Shown here: positions 31,545-44,690 of the stretch, piece after piece
Layout: every line of letters starts with the position of its first letter
Position numbering within the stretch: the stretch's first letter is position 1
Origin: Halictus rubicundus
Lineage: Eukaryota; Arthropoda; Insecta; Hymenoptera; Halictidae
NCBI RefSeq assembly: GCF_050948215.1
Contig: NC_135164.1
Location: forward strand, 3,229,116 to 3,293,115
Direction of reading: 5' to 3'
DNA length: 64,000 nt
Notes under the pieces: generated by a model
Seen by the model: only the letters and a program-made list of their open reading frames with translations
Database searches by the model: none
Told to the model about the DNA's origin: nothing
Made by a program: the position numbers and the translations under genes

Positions 31545-34500
31545 TGCTGTCAGAATTTACTGTCTATTCAGAAAAAAATTAGGAAAATGACACGCGCGAC
31601 CATTTTTAACGGCCCTATTATTGTCAAAATGTTACTCTTGTTCTAGAGTAATATTAAATTTATTATGAATAACGTTAGTAAATGATCTATGTAATTTTTC
31701 CCGTAGAATGTCCATTTGTCTCCCTATTCGTTGAGTCGGCTCACGTGTCTGACCGGCGCTCGCTAATTCTACTTATGGGGACGATACGGTATTGACGACG
31801 GATTATACAGTGTCCGGGCCAATGGCATATCGAACGAGAATCATTTCGTTTTTCCCGCGTAGAAACTAATCGGAAATGGACAGTTAAATTTTCTGGTGAA
31901 TTTGCAGGAAAATGAAATTTCTAAATTAATCGAGCACGCTTGTTTTCGAATACAATCAATTAATGCCCGTCTATCGTTTGCCGTTTCTATTTGTAATAAA
32001 CGCGGATCGTGTAAGCATACCGTGTGCTCCGTTAATACTGTGTTACACCCAGATTGTTGTTATGTATTAATTCTGCAAGATCTAATAGTACTGTCCTTTC
32101 GATCGTTGAAGTGAATGAAAATAATGTAGTATGAAAAGGTTCTTCCGTTGTTCATTTATCGTAAAACAATTTTCCTCGAAATGTTTCAAACGTTTTTAGT
32201 GAAAAATATAAATCTATATTTAGTGTTAATAAAGTTCCGGAGTCGAGTAATCAGTGTAATTCTTATCTGTATTCGAGCACGGTGTAGAGGGTATCTCTCC
32301 GGCACGCGATAATTAATGCAGCGTCCGATCGCGGGGATGCTTTCGCCTCAAATTTTAGGACAATGCAGTCGAAACATAGCACGGCCGTTCAATAGACGTC
32401 CTTTTTCATTTATTAAAAGAGAGTTCCCGTGTCGGAAGCTCTATAGCCTATTCGCGGGACCGTCTGTATCGTGGACGTCCATTCTTCAGACGTCTGTTCC
32501 CTGAATGAGTATGTCTACTCTTTCATTCGTGGGACAGCTACGTGTTCAAGATAATGCTGTATATCTGAAACAATGTTCGTGCGCGCAAAATGGCCGTCGC
32601 GCGCGCGACCCGTCCTCGGTACACTTACTTTCCGACGCGAACCTTCTTTCCTTTTTTCCGACGACGACAAAATGGAATTTCTCGAGCGGCGAGGAACGCA
32701 TCGATATTTAAATTATCAGGTCGTGTAACGCGTGTCGTGTTCTCCTTGTTTCGCTGGGAAATATTATTACACAGCCTGATAGAATCGACGCTGAATACGA
32801 CTTTAGTAAAGGAAAGAATAATTTCAATATTTCACGGAGGCAGGAAATATCGATGGCGTAGGAATTGGATTACGGGATGTTCTCGAAGTTTCGTTATAGC
32901 AACTAATAAATGTTCAATAGGATCATCCTTCCTCTTCTAACTGGGTCATTTGGCTAGCTATATCAGATTACCTAGGAAGTTCGTGCCGTTTTAATCAGGG
33001 CTGATAAATGACACGCAAAGTGGACCAAACAATGCCTTGTCCAAAAAAGTAGTTACTTTCGATTTTTATTAAACATTCGACAACTTGATTTTCTTGTATC
33101 TACTCAAGAAGCATGCATAGTTGTGATTAATATTTCACAAGTATTCCTAAAAAGAATTTAAATTAGTTACTTACAACCTATTAAAATTATTAACAGGGGA
33201 AATTAATTTCTATGTAACTCCCTATTTTTATTTTGCACAGAGATCCGCAGTCTAATAATAACTCTTTTATACAACGTAATTGTCCGTACAATTTTGATTA
33301 CTTTTCATAAATAAATAAACTGCTCATGCATTTGCGCGAACTATAAATGTGAAAAAAGAAAGCAAGAGATGAGAACGAACATCTGAAAGGAAACATAAAT
33401 TTGTATATAATTTCAGTGTTTGTTCGTAATAACGAGGGTATTCACAAACGCATTTTCTTTTTAATTCGTTGCCATATAATAACGGACTGGACTCGCGGTT
33501 TAAGATTTCAAAGCAATAGTATGTTTAATCATCATGAACATCGGTAACATTATATCAGTAAACACGAGCAACGGGTAAAAGTAAGATTTAGCAACAACGT
33601 TATCACGCTCGTCCATAACATCATTATTCTCATTAATTTACACGTAAATTTATACGCACGAATACATCGAAGAACGATCTTATTTGTCAATGTTCAACAT
33701 TGAATAAAATAGAAAAAAATCACGACGTATAACAACGCAATTATTGACACTTTTGCCAGGCGGACGCGTGTGTCTTGTGGTTATAAAAATAAAAAGATAT
33801 CGACGGATATGAAAATTTCGGAAAAACCGATATCGGAGACGGATTCCTATTTTACTCGAAAACTATCCATTCAATTTATACGTTCAGTGTTCTCAAATTA
33901 TTCAGGGATCGAAAAAGTTATGGAACTTTTTGATGGGTTCTATTTAAGACACGAGCCGTAAAACTTTTTTGGAAAGCGTCCTAATACTGATAGGAATGGC
34001 GTAGAAAAAATTCTGCGGTGGTTTTAGCTCGAATAGAATTTATAAAATTTGTAAAATATCAAACTTCCAATTTTTCTATCAGAGGGACAGACGCTTTGTT
34101 CACCAATAGTAAAAGGAGAACCAATCATTGTAATAAATATTGAATATTCGACGAATAGTACTACAAAAATAGTAACTCCAAACCTATGATATCTCAAATT
34201 TCGTATACTGAAATTTTTGTATAGTGAATAGAACATGTAAATGCGATCCGAACAGTGTCGTGTTTGGTGTCGTTTCAATCAGAAAAATGTCAGCAATATG
34301 TTATTAAAAACAAAATGTCTCGTCACTAGACAAGTTGCTTTGTTTACTTATTATCCTTTTCTACATGTACACACGGCCCTGAAGATTTTACATGTATGGA
34401 GACATTGCTATAAGTCGACAAAAAGCCTGTGCGCTGTTTGAGAGGGCGCAGCGAGCGCGTTAACAGGCCAACGAACAATAATCTGTCGCGCAAAGAAAGG

Positions 34501-35035
34501 GTCTCGAGCACTCTAATTGCGTGCCGCCTATTAATGCTGGTAACACAATTGGGAAACGAACACGAACGATTTTAGCCGGCAACGTCACAAGATACAGATT
34601 TAATTCGATTCCGTGCGCACCGGAGTCCCGTAACGCACGGGAACAAACTCCGGTAATTAATATTAAACCCGTCGCGCGACCAATCGGTGTGTCGTCGATT
34701 ACTACCCCGCCCATCAATTAAATACTGCCGGCGTTTTAAACAGAATCGGGTCGTACGATGCTGTCGTTAACAGCCCGCGCCCGTTCCCGTCCTCTCGATT
34801 CGTCGGTAGAAACGCTTGTATACGTTACCGCCCGTTCCTGAACCTGCCATTTTGTACCGCGTGAAACACGTACGAGAGTATATTTCTTCCGATAAAAAAA
34901 AACAAATAAAATAAAATAATGGCCGGTGCCACGAGTAGAACGCCATTTATCTATCGGCTGAATCTCTTTCTCTTTCGTTATCTAGGCACCTTTGTACCGA
35001 GATTAATTACTGCGACTAGCTCCACAAATATCACA
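31545..35035. other. Gene-free stretch
   Basis: Three and a half kilobases with no supported gene and no inverted-end element that I can detect. Frames are short and motif-free. Confidence 0.4.
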
Positions 35036-35110
35036 GCCACTCGCACTAATATTCGGACGCTTTTCAAAGGACGATAACTCTTCTAAGATTAGAGGACCGC
35101 GCGACTTGGA
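35036..35110 (+). repeat. Half copy of mariner-like family G end
   Basis: GCCACTCGCACTAATATTCGG followed by ACGCTTTT and a GATAACT..TAAGATTAG stretch resembles the left end of the hairpin element at 37976 (ACTCCCACTAATATTCG, ACGCTCTT). The partner end is missing. Confidence 0.5.
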
Positions 35111-35212
35111 CTTTTTTTTTTCTTTTCTTTTTGAAGAGACGAATTAAGATTAGAAATCGATGGTAAACTTCACTAAGCTAAGCCTACCAGCATAAAAATT
35201 TGCAGTCTAACC

Positions 35213-35255
35213 GCAGTCAGCCAATCACAAAAGTTTACACACGCTTGATGAATTC
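35213..35255 (+). repeat. Solitary Tc1-type end
   Basis: CAGTCAGCCAATCACAAAAG then TTTACACACGC resembles the end of the Tc1 element at 57809 (CAGTCGTTCACGAAAATATTC) and a similar scrap at 28376. Only one end is present. Confidence 0.4.
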
Positions 35256-35734
35256 CAAATATCCGATGAAAAGAAACGTACACTATGAACATTTTCCGAC
35301 CATTCGCTCGCTTTGTATGTAAAATCAGCCGGCCCCTGGAAAATGACTGATGTTCCGCGCATTTCTATAGGGAAAAATCTGCATCCAAGCTAATGTAAAC
35401 GTAATGAGAGCGTAAAATGAAAATCTGATTGCATAGATGTATTAACGGTAACGAATTTGTTTTGTTGCGATATTAATAACAATCGTAACGAAATGCATGA
35501 CCTAAATAGCGCGTAATGGAAAATCTGCAACATATTCATTACCCGAACTCGTCATTTTAAACTGGCAAGGAAATAATTGGTTTCTTGGGGAGTAGACAAT
35601 TTTCTGCCGACCCTTTCCAAACTGCTAGTAAATATTGTTAGTACTTGTATGAATAAATATTCTTATTCTCTGTTACTCTTGACGAGTTACTTTCTATCAC
35701 TAAACTCATGATTTGAATAACTATCGTGATATTA

Positions 35735-35899
35735 TTACAAATTTTGGATTAGTTCTGCCCTCGGAGTCTCGTAAAGTTTGCACTGCCATAATACGTGGCT
35801 AATATCCTCGTTTTCATAAGTGTATTTGCATTTAGGATCGCTTATATTTGTACGAGTGGAGGAGGCAGTTACATTATCACGTCCTGATCTTGTACGATT
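35735..35899 (-). pseudogene. Non-LTR retrotransposon ORF2 C-terminal fragment
   Basis: An uninterrupted minus-strand frame of 54 codons ends in TAA at 35735-35737. It contains NISDPKCKYTYENEDISHVL, then WQCKLYETPRAEL. This is the C-terminal Cys-x3-His/Cys-type segment seen in insect R1/I/Jockey-type ORF2 proteins (pattern C-x..-E-x-x-x-H-x-L-W-x-C). The upstream RT and endonuclease are absent, and no poly(A) or target duplication is evident. It is a 5'-truncated relic, typical of this retrotransposition mode. Confidence 0.72.
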
Positions 35900-37975
35900 C
35901 ATAACGACTATGAAATCGCTGAAAAAATATTGCTACACGAATATTTTTATTATTTTGCAGTGAACGGTAAATAATTTTTCCCTCGCATACCATTTCTCTT
36001 CTGATACGAGAAAACGGTTGGCGGATTGGAATTTATTCAGGGGAGACGAATCTGCTCAATGAAAAATCTGTCTCGTTCTCAACCTAAAATATTATTACAC
36101 GGCCCGTGTACGCGATAGCCGGTCCGTCACGTATAATTGAGTTTCTAATCTCCCGCTATTAATCCTATCCTACCGGAAGGCATGTACCTGAAATCGGTCG
36201 GTTGACGGAAATAAATCGCCGACGCTACATCACGATCGCTCTAAGCCCCTATAATTTTACTCTCCACTTATCGCGTGTCGAATATCGAAGGACGCGAACG
36301 GATTATTGCTAGCTTTAAATGCGCACGACTCCCGCGCAAATGTTTCCCCGAAATTTTTTACCAAAACCCTAGAAACTCTCAGTCCGGACATTTTCAATAA
36401 TACGCGAACGTTCGATCTGTTCCAAGCACGGTCCTTCTTTTTATTTTTATTTTTAATAATTGTGCAGTAATGTTTAGTTATCAAGATTTATCTCGAAATA
36501 ATTTCATTACAATTCGATTTCTCTTTACAAAATACCTCAAACATAAAAATGTGTCATACAATTGTCCGCAAATATGTTTCTCGAAGCTGACATTCTAAAA
36601 GAATGCCAACGGCGAACATTGCATTATGCTCTTTACGTGTTTTGATCATTTTATTGAATCGAGTGGAAGCACAAAGTTTTATTGTGTGTAAAAATTGTAA
36701 CACGGCGAGAGGATAAAGGAATGTAAGTAGGTAAAGCTTCGTGCTCACGGAGGACAAAGTCGCTATTGAATACCGTTAAACGACCGTGCTGAAAAAATTA
36801 TTCTTCGTACTTCGGTTTCCTTTGTATCGCGTCTGTAACGCTCGGTACTCCTGTACACACAGTATGCATTACATACGTGCCCGACGAGCACAATAAAAGA
36901 GAATCTTCGTCGGAAACATTATTATGAACAAAGCCTTATATTTAAATCACAGCCAGAAATACGTAATTTCGCATACGAATTCAGTTTAATTATTGCGTAC
37001 ATCTGAATACCAAAATGGTAACCGAAACAGCTTCGAAACATTAGCAATTAATGAGAAGTAATGAAGGCCCCTTCAGCTCGTAATTAAATGGATTCTTACC
37101 GAATACGATTTGTGTGCGGCTCGGCATGCACGAAACGATCATTTTCATTATATTTCACGGATTTGAGGAGTTCGGGATATTACATATTTATAGTATTTAT
37201 AGTTCTACACTTTAAATCGAGGAATTAAAAGAGATTAAAAATAGTAAAGGGGTGAACTATCGGCAAAATTATTTGAGGTCGCTGGTTAACACCGAAAGTG
37301 CTAATCCGCCATTGTTAAAGGTTCACGGGGGCGTTTGTATGAATGGGTCGGGAATCGTTGATTCTGATTCGTCCGGCGTTGTAATGTGGGCTATAGGTGC
37401 GCGGTGCTAGAATCGATTATAATACCGAAACTCGCCGTTTGATCTTCAATAATCGAGCGGAACGGACGTATCGCAAAGCGTTCTCGCGTTTCGAGTGATA
37501 CTTTACCAAACCCTATACACGTACAAGGGGTGGTTTCATTCTGGTTTCGCGTATTGCGGAGCCGTTGCCAGCAAGCGACCCCCGTTTACGCCGGTGACTA
37601 TTAATCACGGCGCGAAGGGAGGTGCGATACGCACAAGCGTCATTCAACCTCTCAGCCGATTTTCACTTCGACGGATATCGCTTTGGGCTCAAGATATTCG
37701 GTGTTCCCCGCCATTCGCCGATCCGATACACCCTACAACCATCGATACCGCCGTCATCGAATCGAACCCGTACACTTTCGGACTCTAAACATTCGATATC
37801 AATAAAGAATCGCAGTCCCGCAAATATCCTGACCGTCGGACGACTTAATGGAAAGCCACTTACTGCAAACTGTGCTACGCGAATTATTTAAACCCATTAA
37901 AAACACAGACGATCGTGAAAATAGTTGAACTGGCCTACACACACTGCTATACTGCGCTCACATCGACCCCACACA
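35900..37975. other. Gene-free stretch
   Basis: No supported gene, RNA or mobile-element end. Short frames near 37495-37890 overlap in different phases and lack motifs. Confidence 0.4.
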
Positions 37976-38559
37976 CAGTGACTCCCACTAATATTCGTAC
38001 GCTCTTAAAAATCGCATAACTTTGTCAATATTGGACTATACTACTCGAATTTTTTTCAGAAGTTAGAACAATTGGATCACTACATAACGTGAGAAAATGT
38101 TTGATTTAAATTGCAATTGGTCGAAATTGCAGAGAAAAATACTAAAAGTTGTATGTTGCAACTTTTTTATGTGGACTTACATTGAAAATTTAGAAAGTAC
38201 GATTTGTAGATCTGTATGAATTGTACACGTTCTGAGAATTTCATAAAAATCAGTGAACGTTGCAATGAGCTGCAGATGTTCCAAAATGATCACATAAGGG
38301 CGGAATTCCCTGAAAAGGCGAAAATTCTGCGACTCTCGCCCTTAAGTTTTCATCGTTAAACGTTTGTAGCTCAGTGCAATGTTGACCGATTTAAATATTC
38401 AGAATATGTATAATTGATACAGATGTACAAAACGTACTTTTTAAATTTTTAATATAGGCCCGGATAAAAAAGTTCTAAAAAAAAATTCAAGTAGTATAGT
38501 CCAATATTGACAAAGTAATGCGATTTTCAAGAGCGTACGAATATTAGCGGGAATCACTG
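37976..38559. mobile_element. Foldback MITE, mariner-like (family G, 584 bp)
   Basis: The ends are CAGTGACTCCCACTAATATTC on the left and the complement CAGTGATTCCCGCTAATATTC on the right, with TA at 38560-38561 (left flank CA). The inverted repeat continues inward through ACTTTGTCAATATTGGACTA, so most of the element can fold into one hairpin. The core (around 38220-38390, with GCAATGAGCTGCAGATG and GATCACATAAGGGCGGAATTC) is shared with the element at 48316, although the tips differ. Non-coding. Confidence 0.8.
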
Positions 38560-38561
38560 TA

Positions 38562-40948
38562 GGTAACGCATTTGTTCTCTTGCATTTAAAAATTTTTTAC
38601 AAATCCTCGAAACATCGAAAACCGAAGTTTTGTCTAAGTGCTATAGTAAAATAGTTCGGAGCAAAGTTGTAAAGATAAATAATAACTGCAGACCTAAAAA
38701 TTGGACCTCTTGACGAGTGATTTCGAAAGATCGATCGAATTGTTGTGTTCGTTCTGAGAATATTTTTTAATCGTACGTAACACGCTTGTTTTACCTATAT
38801 TGAAAGGTTCGAATTTAAAGCAGAAACTGAATTACGAGAATTGATCACATTTTGTTAATAGGGTAGACTCCAGAGATTACGATGATTTCTGTTTCCATTA
38901 ACATCGGTGCAACCGCACACGCACAACAAAACTACTCCAATCAGAAAACCACACTACCACCATCGCTAAACTACAAACAACCGACGGAAACACAAATAGC
39001 GTGATCGATAGGAAGAATTTACACAGGCGTTGACTAAAGTGCAACGTGCTTACCGTTTAAACAGCCCACATTTGCTAGGCAAAATCACATGAAACTTGTG
39101 TTACGACACTCCCTTCATTTACTTATAGTCGTACGTAGATGAATTTTTCATCCTTCGATGCTTCCATTCTTGTAAACATCTTTCTTCGAAAATACATTTC
39201 AAATTAAAAGACATTTACAATAAACGGAGTTAATTCGCATTGTTAACATTTTTTTAACATTGAAACTTTCCACATTCGGTCAACACATAAAATACTTTTA
39301 CTACTACTTTTAAATTGAATCAAATTCTGTGTACACTCGAAAACGTACGAAACATTTCATTCATACGACTATTTCAATGAAAATAATATTTTTTGAAATC
39401 AGATTTAAATAATGAACCCTTTGAGAACGAATTATTTTTGGTCTCGCTTTAATCAGAAAAATCTCACAAACATGTTAATAAAAGTTCCATAAAAGAAAGA
39501 ACTAAAAAGAAAATGTTTCGAACCAGTCTCGTGTCATAAATTTTTCAGAAATCTCATGGACATTGCTTCTGCATACGTGTATCGAGGCTTGGTTCTACGT
39601 CGAAACATAATATCCGCAATAATAATTTCACAGCTGGATGATAACAATAACAGCGTGCTTATTTCGATTTCTCGGCAATTATAAAACAAAAGCAGGGGAA
39701 TAAATAAAACCAGGAAGAGGGACGACGAAAATAATGGCGCAGCTCGGATTAAATGGCGACTAATTAATTAATGAACAGCGGCTCACTTTTGATTTCAGCC
39801 CACGAAGTCACACATATCCCGTTCCGTGCGAGCACAATGCGCACACAGCGCTATTCAACAAATTCCTATTATACCGCGTTACCAGGTCAGTCGTGCGGCA
39901 ACGGGATACCAACAATAAGCACCTCGCTGATGACAGAACGTGTAACAGTACAGTCACACTTGTTTCGTCGGGGGCCAAACGATTGTTTACCCGTATTCGT
40001 AGCTAATCTAATACACGGTCTTATCGCGCCGTTCAAATTTGCATTAACCCCTTTCGTTCTTGTTCTTGCGCGGAGGGGAAGCGTCAAGTAAAATCTTCTC
40101 GTCACCCCTTCATTCCCCTGTCCCCCTCTCCTATTTTCCTTCTCCTCTCTCCCTCCCCTTCTTTTCTTTCTTCCCCTTCGTTTTCCTTCGTTGGGAATCG
40201 CAATTACGCACCCTTCCGCCGTGAAACACGTATTTGTGAACAGTAAGCGTTGATTCCTTTGTGCAGCCTGTTCCACGGCACCGCTGAATCACCAATGATC
40301 ACCACGTCATTACAAAATTCCTCTGATTAATAATTAACGTTAATTTCGCTCGGCGGAAATGAAATTCCTCCGAATAATATCGGCGCGTATAATAATTCCT
40401 GGCGAACTGAGCTTTATGACGCTTATGCCCGAACAATTTCCAAATTGCTGTATTTGTAAAACGGTGGATTTCACAAAAGCTCGACAGGGAGGACGACTCG
40501 GACGTGAATCAAATTTTCTTTTTTTTTTTTCCCCGAAAAGATTGGTGAAACCTCGAACTCCGATATTTTGCATATTCGTGCGAAATTTTTGTTTGGATTG
40601 ACGTGTAAGGTATTAAAATGGACATTGGAATTTTGGAATAAAGCAGAGACTCGCACTTCCATTATGCTAGGTGGATTAATGGCAAGACAAAAGTGCGATG
40701 GAATTTCCAAATAATTGGACAATCGCATTTTTCGCCGTGAACCTCGTTTATGTAGCCGTGCAGGCGAATTTGCCTTTGTCGAATGAACAAATTTTATTCT
40801 CTAGTTTCGACTGATTCTCTCATTTGAAAATAATTGCCAAGTATTTAATTCGATTGGAAGTTCATTAGGTTAACGAGACGGCAACCTGTGAAAGATCTAT
40901 GAGCAGCTTTTTTTACTTTTAATGGAAGTGGTTTTCAGATTGGCAGTC
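38562..40948. other. Gene-free stretch with polypyrimidine tract
   Basis: No gene supported. From about 40098 to 40192 the plus strand is almost pure pyrimidine (runs such as CCCCCTCTCCTATTTTCC), a homopurine-homopyrimidine tract that could form triplex DNA. Confidence 0.45.
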
Positions 40949-41190
40949 TCAGTGTATAGTTCCGTTTTGTATAGTGTCCAACTTGTATTTTCGGGTTTTC
41001 CGGCGGCCATATTGGACGAGCCCCTCGAAGGCATGGTCGCACGGCTCAATTAGCCGTGGTCCTAGCAATTTCTGGAGTGTATTTTCGTGAAAGTCTATGG
41101 TCTCGATGACAATGGACGGTCTGGTAACGTTTGAATGGTCATTGGTGTACGCCCATGCACTTGATACGCTCAACGACAATATATAGGTAG
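40949..41190 (-). CDS. Candidate exon, unknown protein (ends in TGA)
   Basis: A minus-strand frame of about 80 codons from a weak acceptor-like AAACAG (41191-41196) to TGA at 40949-40951. Codon use looks coding-like, and the protein ends with a basic segment (VQYGRRKTRKYKLDT). There is no domain I recognise and no local ATG. A GT at the end of the upstream frame (41274-41472) would splice to it in phase, so both may belong to one minus-strand gene with this as the last exon. The weak acceptor and lack of homology keep confidence low. Confidence 0.25.
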
Positions 41191-41273
41191 CTGTTTATCC
41201 GTAATTAGCCTAATGGCCGTAGTCGCGTCGTTTCGAAAGGATAATAGTGATAGTTCTCGAACCAAACGGCACC

Positions 41274-41472
41274 CTACTCAGCGAGCCATCTACGCGATTC
41301 CATTGCATAGATGAGAGCATCGATAGACCATACGATCAGCAAACTGGCAGCGATCCTCCAAATTCCTGTCGACAATGATTCATCCCCATAGAGCTGCGAT
41401 TCTTGCCGGGCTTCGCCGGTGACATTTATGTAGACAATGCACATTTCAAACTCCACTGATGTCTTTCTTTTT
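41274..41472 (-). CDS. Candidate exon with membrane-like segment, unknown
   Basis: A minus-strand frame of about 65 codons follows GTGTTTCAG (exon from 41472) and stops at TAG 41274-41276. It contains a hydrophobic stretch, IAASLLIVWSIDALIYAM, long enough for one membrane span, preceded by a polar segment. The 3' end of a non-LTR retrotransposon lies just upstream of the acceptor, as if inserted in an intron. Not recognised. It could be an open frame by chance. Confidence 0.25.
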
Positions 41473-41484
41473 CTGAAACACTTT

Positions 41485-42500
41485 TATATATATATAATTT
41501 AATTATTTAATGTTGCTTCAACATCAAAGGTCATTAGCAACACGGCACATTTTTTTACAATATATTATACACATTTGTATCCTTGATATACTTGGCAAGA
41601 CCGGCGATATACTCCTTAGAACTTAACAGAATGGGTAAGGATCTAGGCAACTTAGCATTTCATTCTCATATTTTTTGCATTCTATTATTAGGTGGTTTAT
41701 GTTAATTGGTACTTTACATATATCGCAGATCGTATTTTCTTTCTTATTTAACAAAAATGAATGGGTTATTTCTGAGTGCCCAATTCTGATTCTAGAAATT
41801 GAAGTTTGAATTTGACGATCTACTAGACTTGGAAATTTGTGCCACTCAAAACCCGCTCCTTCATTATGATATTTTTATATATAATTCCTTTTAATTTTGT
41901 CAAATACCTGTTTCCTAAAAATTTCATTTAGGTGGTTTGTAAGATCGTTTAGTCTGGTATAATGGGTGACTTGTTTCATTTTTGTGTTGCAAGGCATTTT
42001 CATTGGCTTGTATACTCATATGCGATGGAATCCAGCAAAAAGTAATGGATTTGCCGGTTCATCGGTTGTTTCAAAATCTTCAATGGCCATAGTGGCACTC
42101 TTTGAGTCTGTAAAAATTGTAAATCTATTCCCAGTGGACTTTTTGATTATTTCTAGTGCTTTGAATAAAGCTAGGATCTCGCTACCGAAAACTGAGCAGA
42201 TGTTGTTTAGTCGATAAAAATTTGTTACAGTCGGGGTTATTACGCAGCAACCTGTACCATTTTTTGTTTTAGAGCCATCCGTGAATATATTAATTGCTAA
42301 TGGGTCACTATTTAGAATCTCTGCATGCAGTGATTGAAATACCGTAGGATCTGTCGAATCTTTGGGGTATTGTTCCAAGCTCATATTAGTTTCGAACTTC
42401 ATTTTGACCCAAGGGGGGGGGGGGAAGGTGTGGAGCTTTTTTTGGTATATTTTGGGGAAGGAAAAATTTAATTCTTTTAGAATTTGATTTTTGATAAGCG
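41485..42500 (-). mobile_element. Non-LTR retrotransposon, 5'-truncated 3' end (I/R1/Jockey-like)
   Basis: About 1 kb of the 3' end of ORF2 and 3' UTR on the minus strand. It includes an RNase H domain (42016-42402) and then, with frame breaks, WHKFPSLVDRQIQTSISRIR, IGHSEITHSFLL and a CDICKVP-H-C segment down to about 41655. The putative 3' UTR ends near an AT-rich tail at 41485-41505. A 12-G run at 42413-42424 lies just upstream of the RNase H frame. The 5' part with endonuclease and RT is absent. Confidence 0.8.
42016..42402 (-). pseudogene. RNase H domain of a non-LTR retrotransposon
   Basis: A 128-codon frame with the RNase H signature. The first catalytic Asp is in INIFTDGSK (D42), the Glu in SEILALFKAL (E75) and the second Asp in FTIFTDSKSA (D99). 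In the family these residues hold two metal ions that cleave the RNA strand during second-strand synthesis. The frame is open but ends at a premature stop, and the following C-terminal region lies in shifted frames. The displayed start is not native. Without RT it cannot be functional. Confidence 0.85.
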
Positions 42501-43817
42501 TACCGTAGTAAAATGTTCATATGGAACTTTTATTATGCAGATTCTGGAAACATTTGTTTCACAAGAATGCTTTTTCAAGAAGATAAGGGTAATTCTTTCT
42601 CCATGAAAGTTCTACGGAAACAATCGTACAGAATTCTTTTAAGGAAGGAAGACAACTGTTTCTTTCAATTCGTGAATAAACTTTAATACCTGGGTATACA
42701 TAATTTCCCAGAAAATAATAAAGTATTTAAGAATGTCCCAGAAAATTCGAAACATTTCTCGCTAAATTCTGAAGCTATCTATTATTTTAGAGATGATTAC
42801 AAGATTTTATTTCTTTGGAAGTCTTTAATTTAGCATAATATTGTTTCTGTGAACGAGCTGTCAGCGAAATTAAACAATCGCGACGTGATATGAAAGTAAA
42901 AATACGAAAAAACCGTAGAAAAAGTCGAGTTTCTCCGTTCAAAAGGAGGTTTGTTTGTATTTAATCTCTTCGATGAACTGCCTCCGAACAAATTTCGCTG
43001 GGGCGCTTGCTTTATATGCTCCTATCGCTTAAAAAATATGCAAATACTTCAATAACTGAGTCAAGTTTAGGCGGGCACAGTCTCCTGAATAATTCGGTGC
43101 ATTTTCTGATATTAAATTTTTGTTGTATGCCCCGCGTACACAGCGTGCACCGGCGGGCACATATGCGCGCATAAATTACGAAACTCTCATTTATAAGATA
43201 TTGATTAATGCTTCTTAATTAACCTCAGCCGAAAATTTCCAATTACCTGGGAAATATTAGGTAATCGAATACGTTCCTTCCGATATTGGATATCAACTTC
43301 AAATCAATATAGATTTTCAGTCAACACTTTCCGTTAATACATTCGCCTAAAATAAATGTAGGCTATATATGTATGTACCTCCACGAAAAAAGAAAAAATA
43401 ATTTCTTATGATAACTTTATTAGTTAATAAAGAAGCAATACCAATTTATTTGATTAAATGGTATCTTGCAGCCTACGGAATAAATGTTCTGGATATTCCG
43501 AAATGACTAATGAAAATGGTAATTTGCATATACATACTGCAACGATAAAAAATGCGTGCGATTCCGCATTTATTGCCCTCATCGGATTTATATTTATTTC
43601 ATATGAATATTGGTCTTCGAGTCGGTTGAACGTTTCCAACATTTTTCTTTTCCTTTTTTTTTTCTTTTTTGATAATGTACAGTATAAATTTATCGTATTC
43701 GAGAACAACGCGGCGTGCAGCGTTTAACGTGTGTATTTCATCAAGCTGAAATACTTCAATTTTCTGCAAATTCACAAATGAAGCATAAAATGTAATACCG
43801 CCGCTCAAGCAGAAGGG
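42500..43817. other. Gene-free stretch
   Basis: No feature supported apart from a T-rich run near 43640-43670. It is bounded on the right by the hAT element and its target duplication. Confidence 0.45.
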
Positions 43818-44385
43818 ACCTGTACCAGAGTTGGGCAGTATCCGATGAAAAATTTATTTGAAGCGCCTTCGGATACAAATTCTCTGTTCTTTTGTTTCTA
43901 TTCGAAGTCGGATGAATCGCGAGCAGTTATTTGTATCTTTATTCGACGAGCGTCTGGTTTCGAGATTTGTATTCGATGTGCCTCCGGATGATTTTCTGGC
44001 TACGTCAGAATTTATTCGGATGGTCGATTGCAACGCCCCCATTTATTCGACGGATTTATTTGTAGATACTCGGCGTCCGCCGACCATCCGAACGATTTTA
44101 GGCGTCGAATAAAAATTAATTTCAGAATGTATTCGAAGGCAGATGTCGCGGCGAAATTTATTCGTAACTTTTATTCGATATCCGAAGCTCGATGTGGCCA
44201 GACGATTTATTTGAGGATTTATTCGGGACGAGTATTTGGCAGAGATGAAAATGAAATGTATCTTTTATTCGAAATTGTATTCGATGGTCGGATGGACGAC
44301 TTTTTTATCCGACGTTGCCAAGCCATAATACGTAAATACGTACCACGGTACAGTGACTACCATTAATAATCGAACACTTTTTATC

Positions 44386-44690
44386 GTTTAAACTTTTAAC
44401 GCTTGTTTACATAAATAAATTTTGATTATTTAAACAATTGTTTAAACAAATAAATTTTTGTTATTGAAACAAATGTTTACACCAGTACATTTTTACTAGT
44501 TAAACGCTAGTTTTCACAATTAAATTTTTATTATTTAAACGATTGTTTAAACAAATAAATTTTTATTATTAAAACAAATGTTTGAACCAGTACATTTGTA
44601 TTATTGAAACAAATGATTAAACCAGTACATTTTTATTACTTAAAATATTGTTGAAACAAACACATTTTTATTACTTAAACAATTTACGTC
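44386..44690. repeat. Left array of 32-34 bp TTTAAAC repeats
   Basis: Degenerate tandem units such as AAACAAATAAATTTTTATTATT and variants with ACCAGTACATTTTTATTA. It lies inverted with respect to the array at 45887-46487 within the hAT element. Confidence 0.85.

Noticed and set aside
35029..35040. TATCACAGCCA similar to the miR-2 family 5' end
   Set aside because: The match stops after 11 nt, no hairpin is evident, and the following bases belong to a MITE end.
34240..39480. Weak similarity between 34260-34300 and 39450-39480 (AATCAGAAAAAT..CA..ATGTTA)
   Set aside because: Only about 40 bp with mismatches and no defined ends. Insufficient to call a repeat family.
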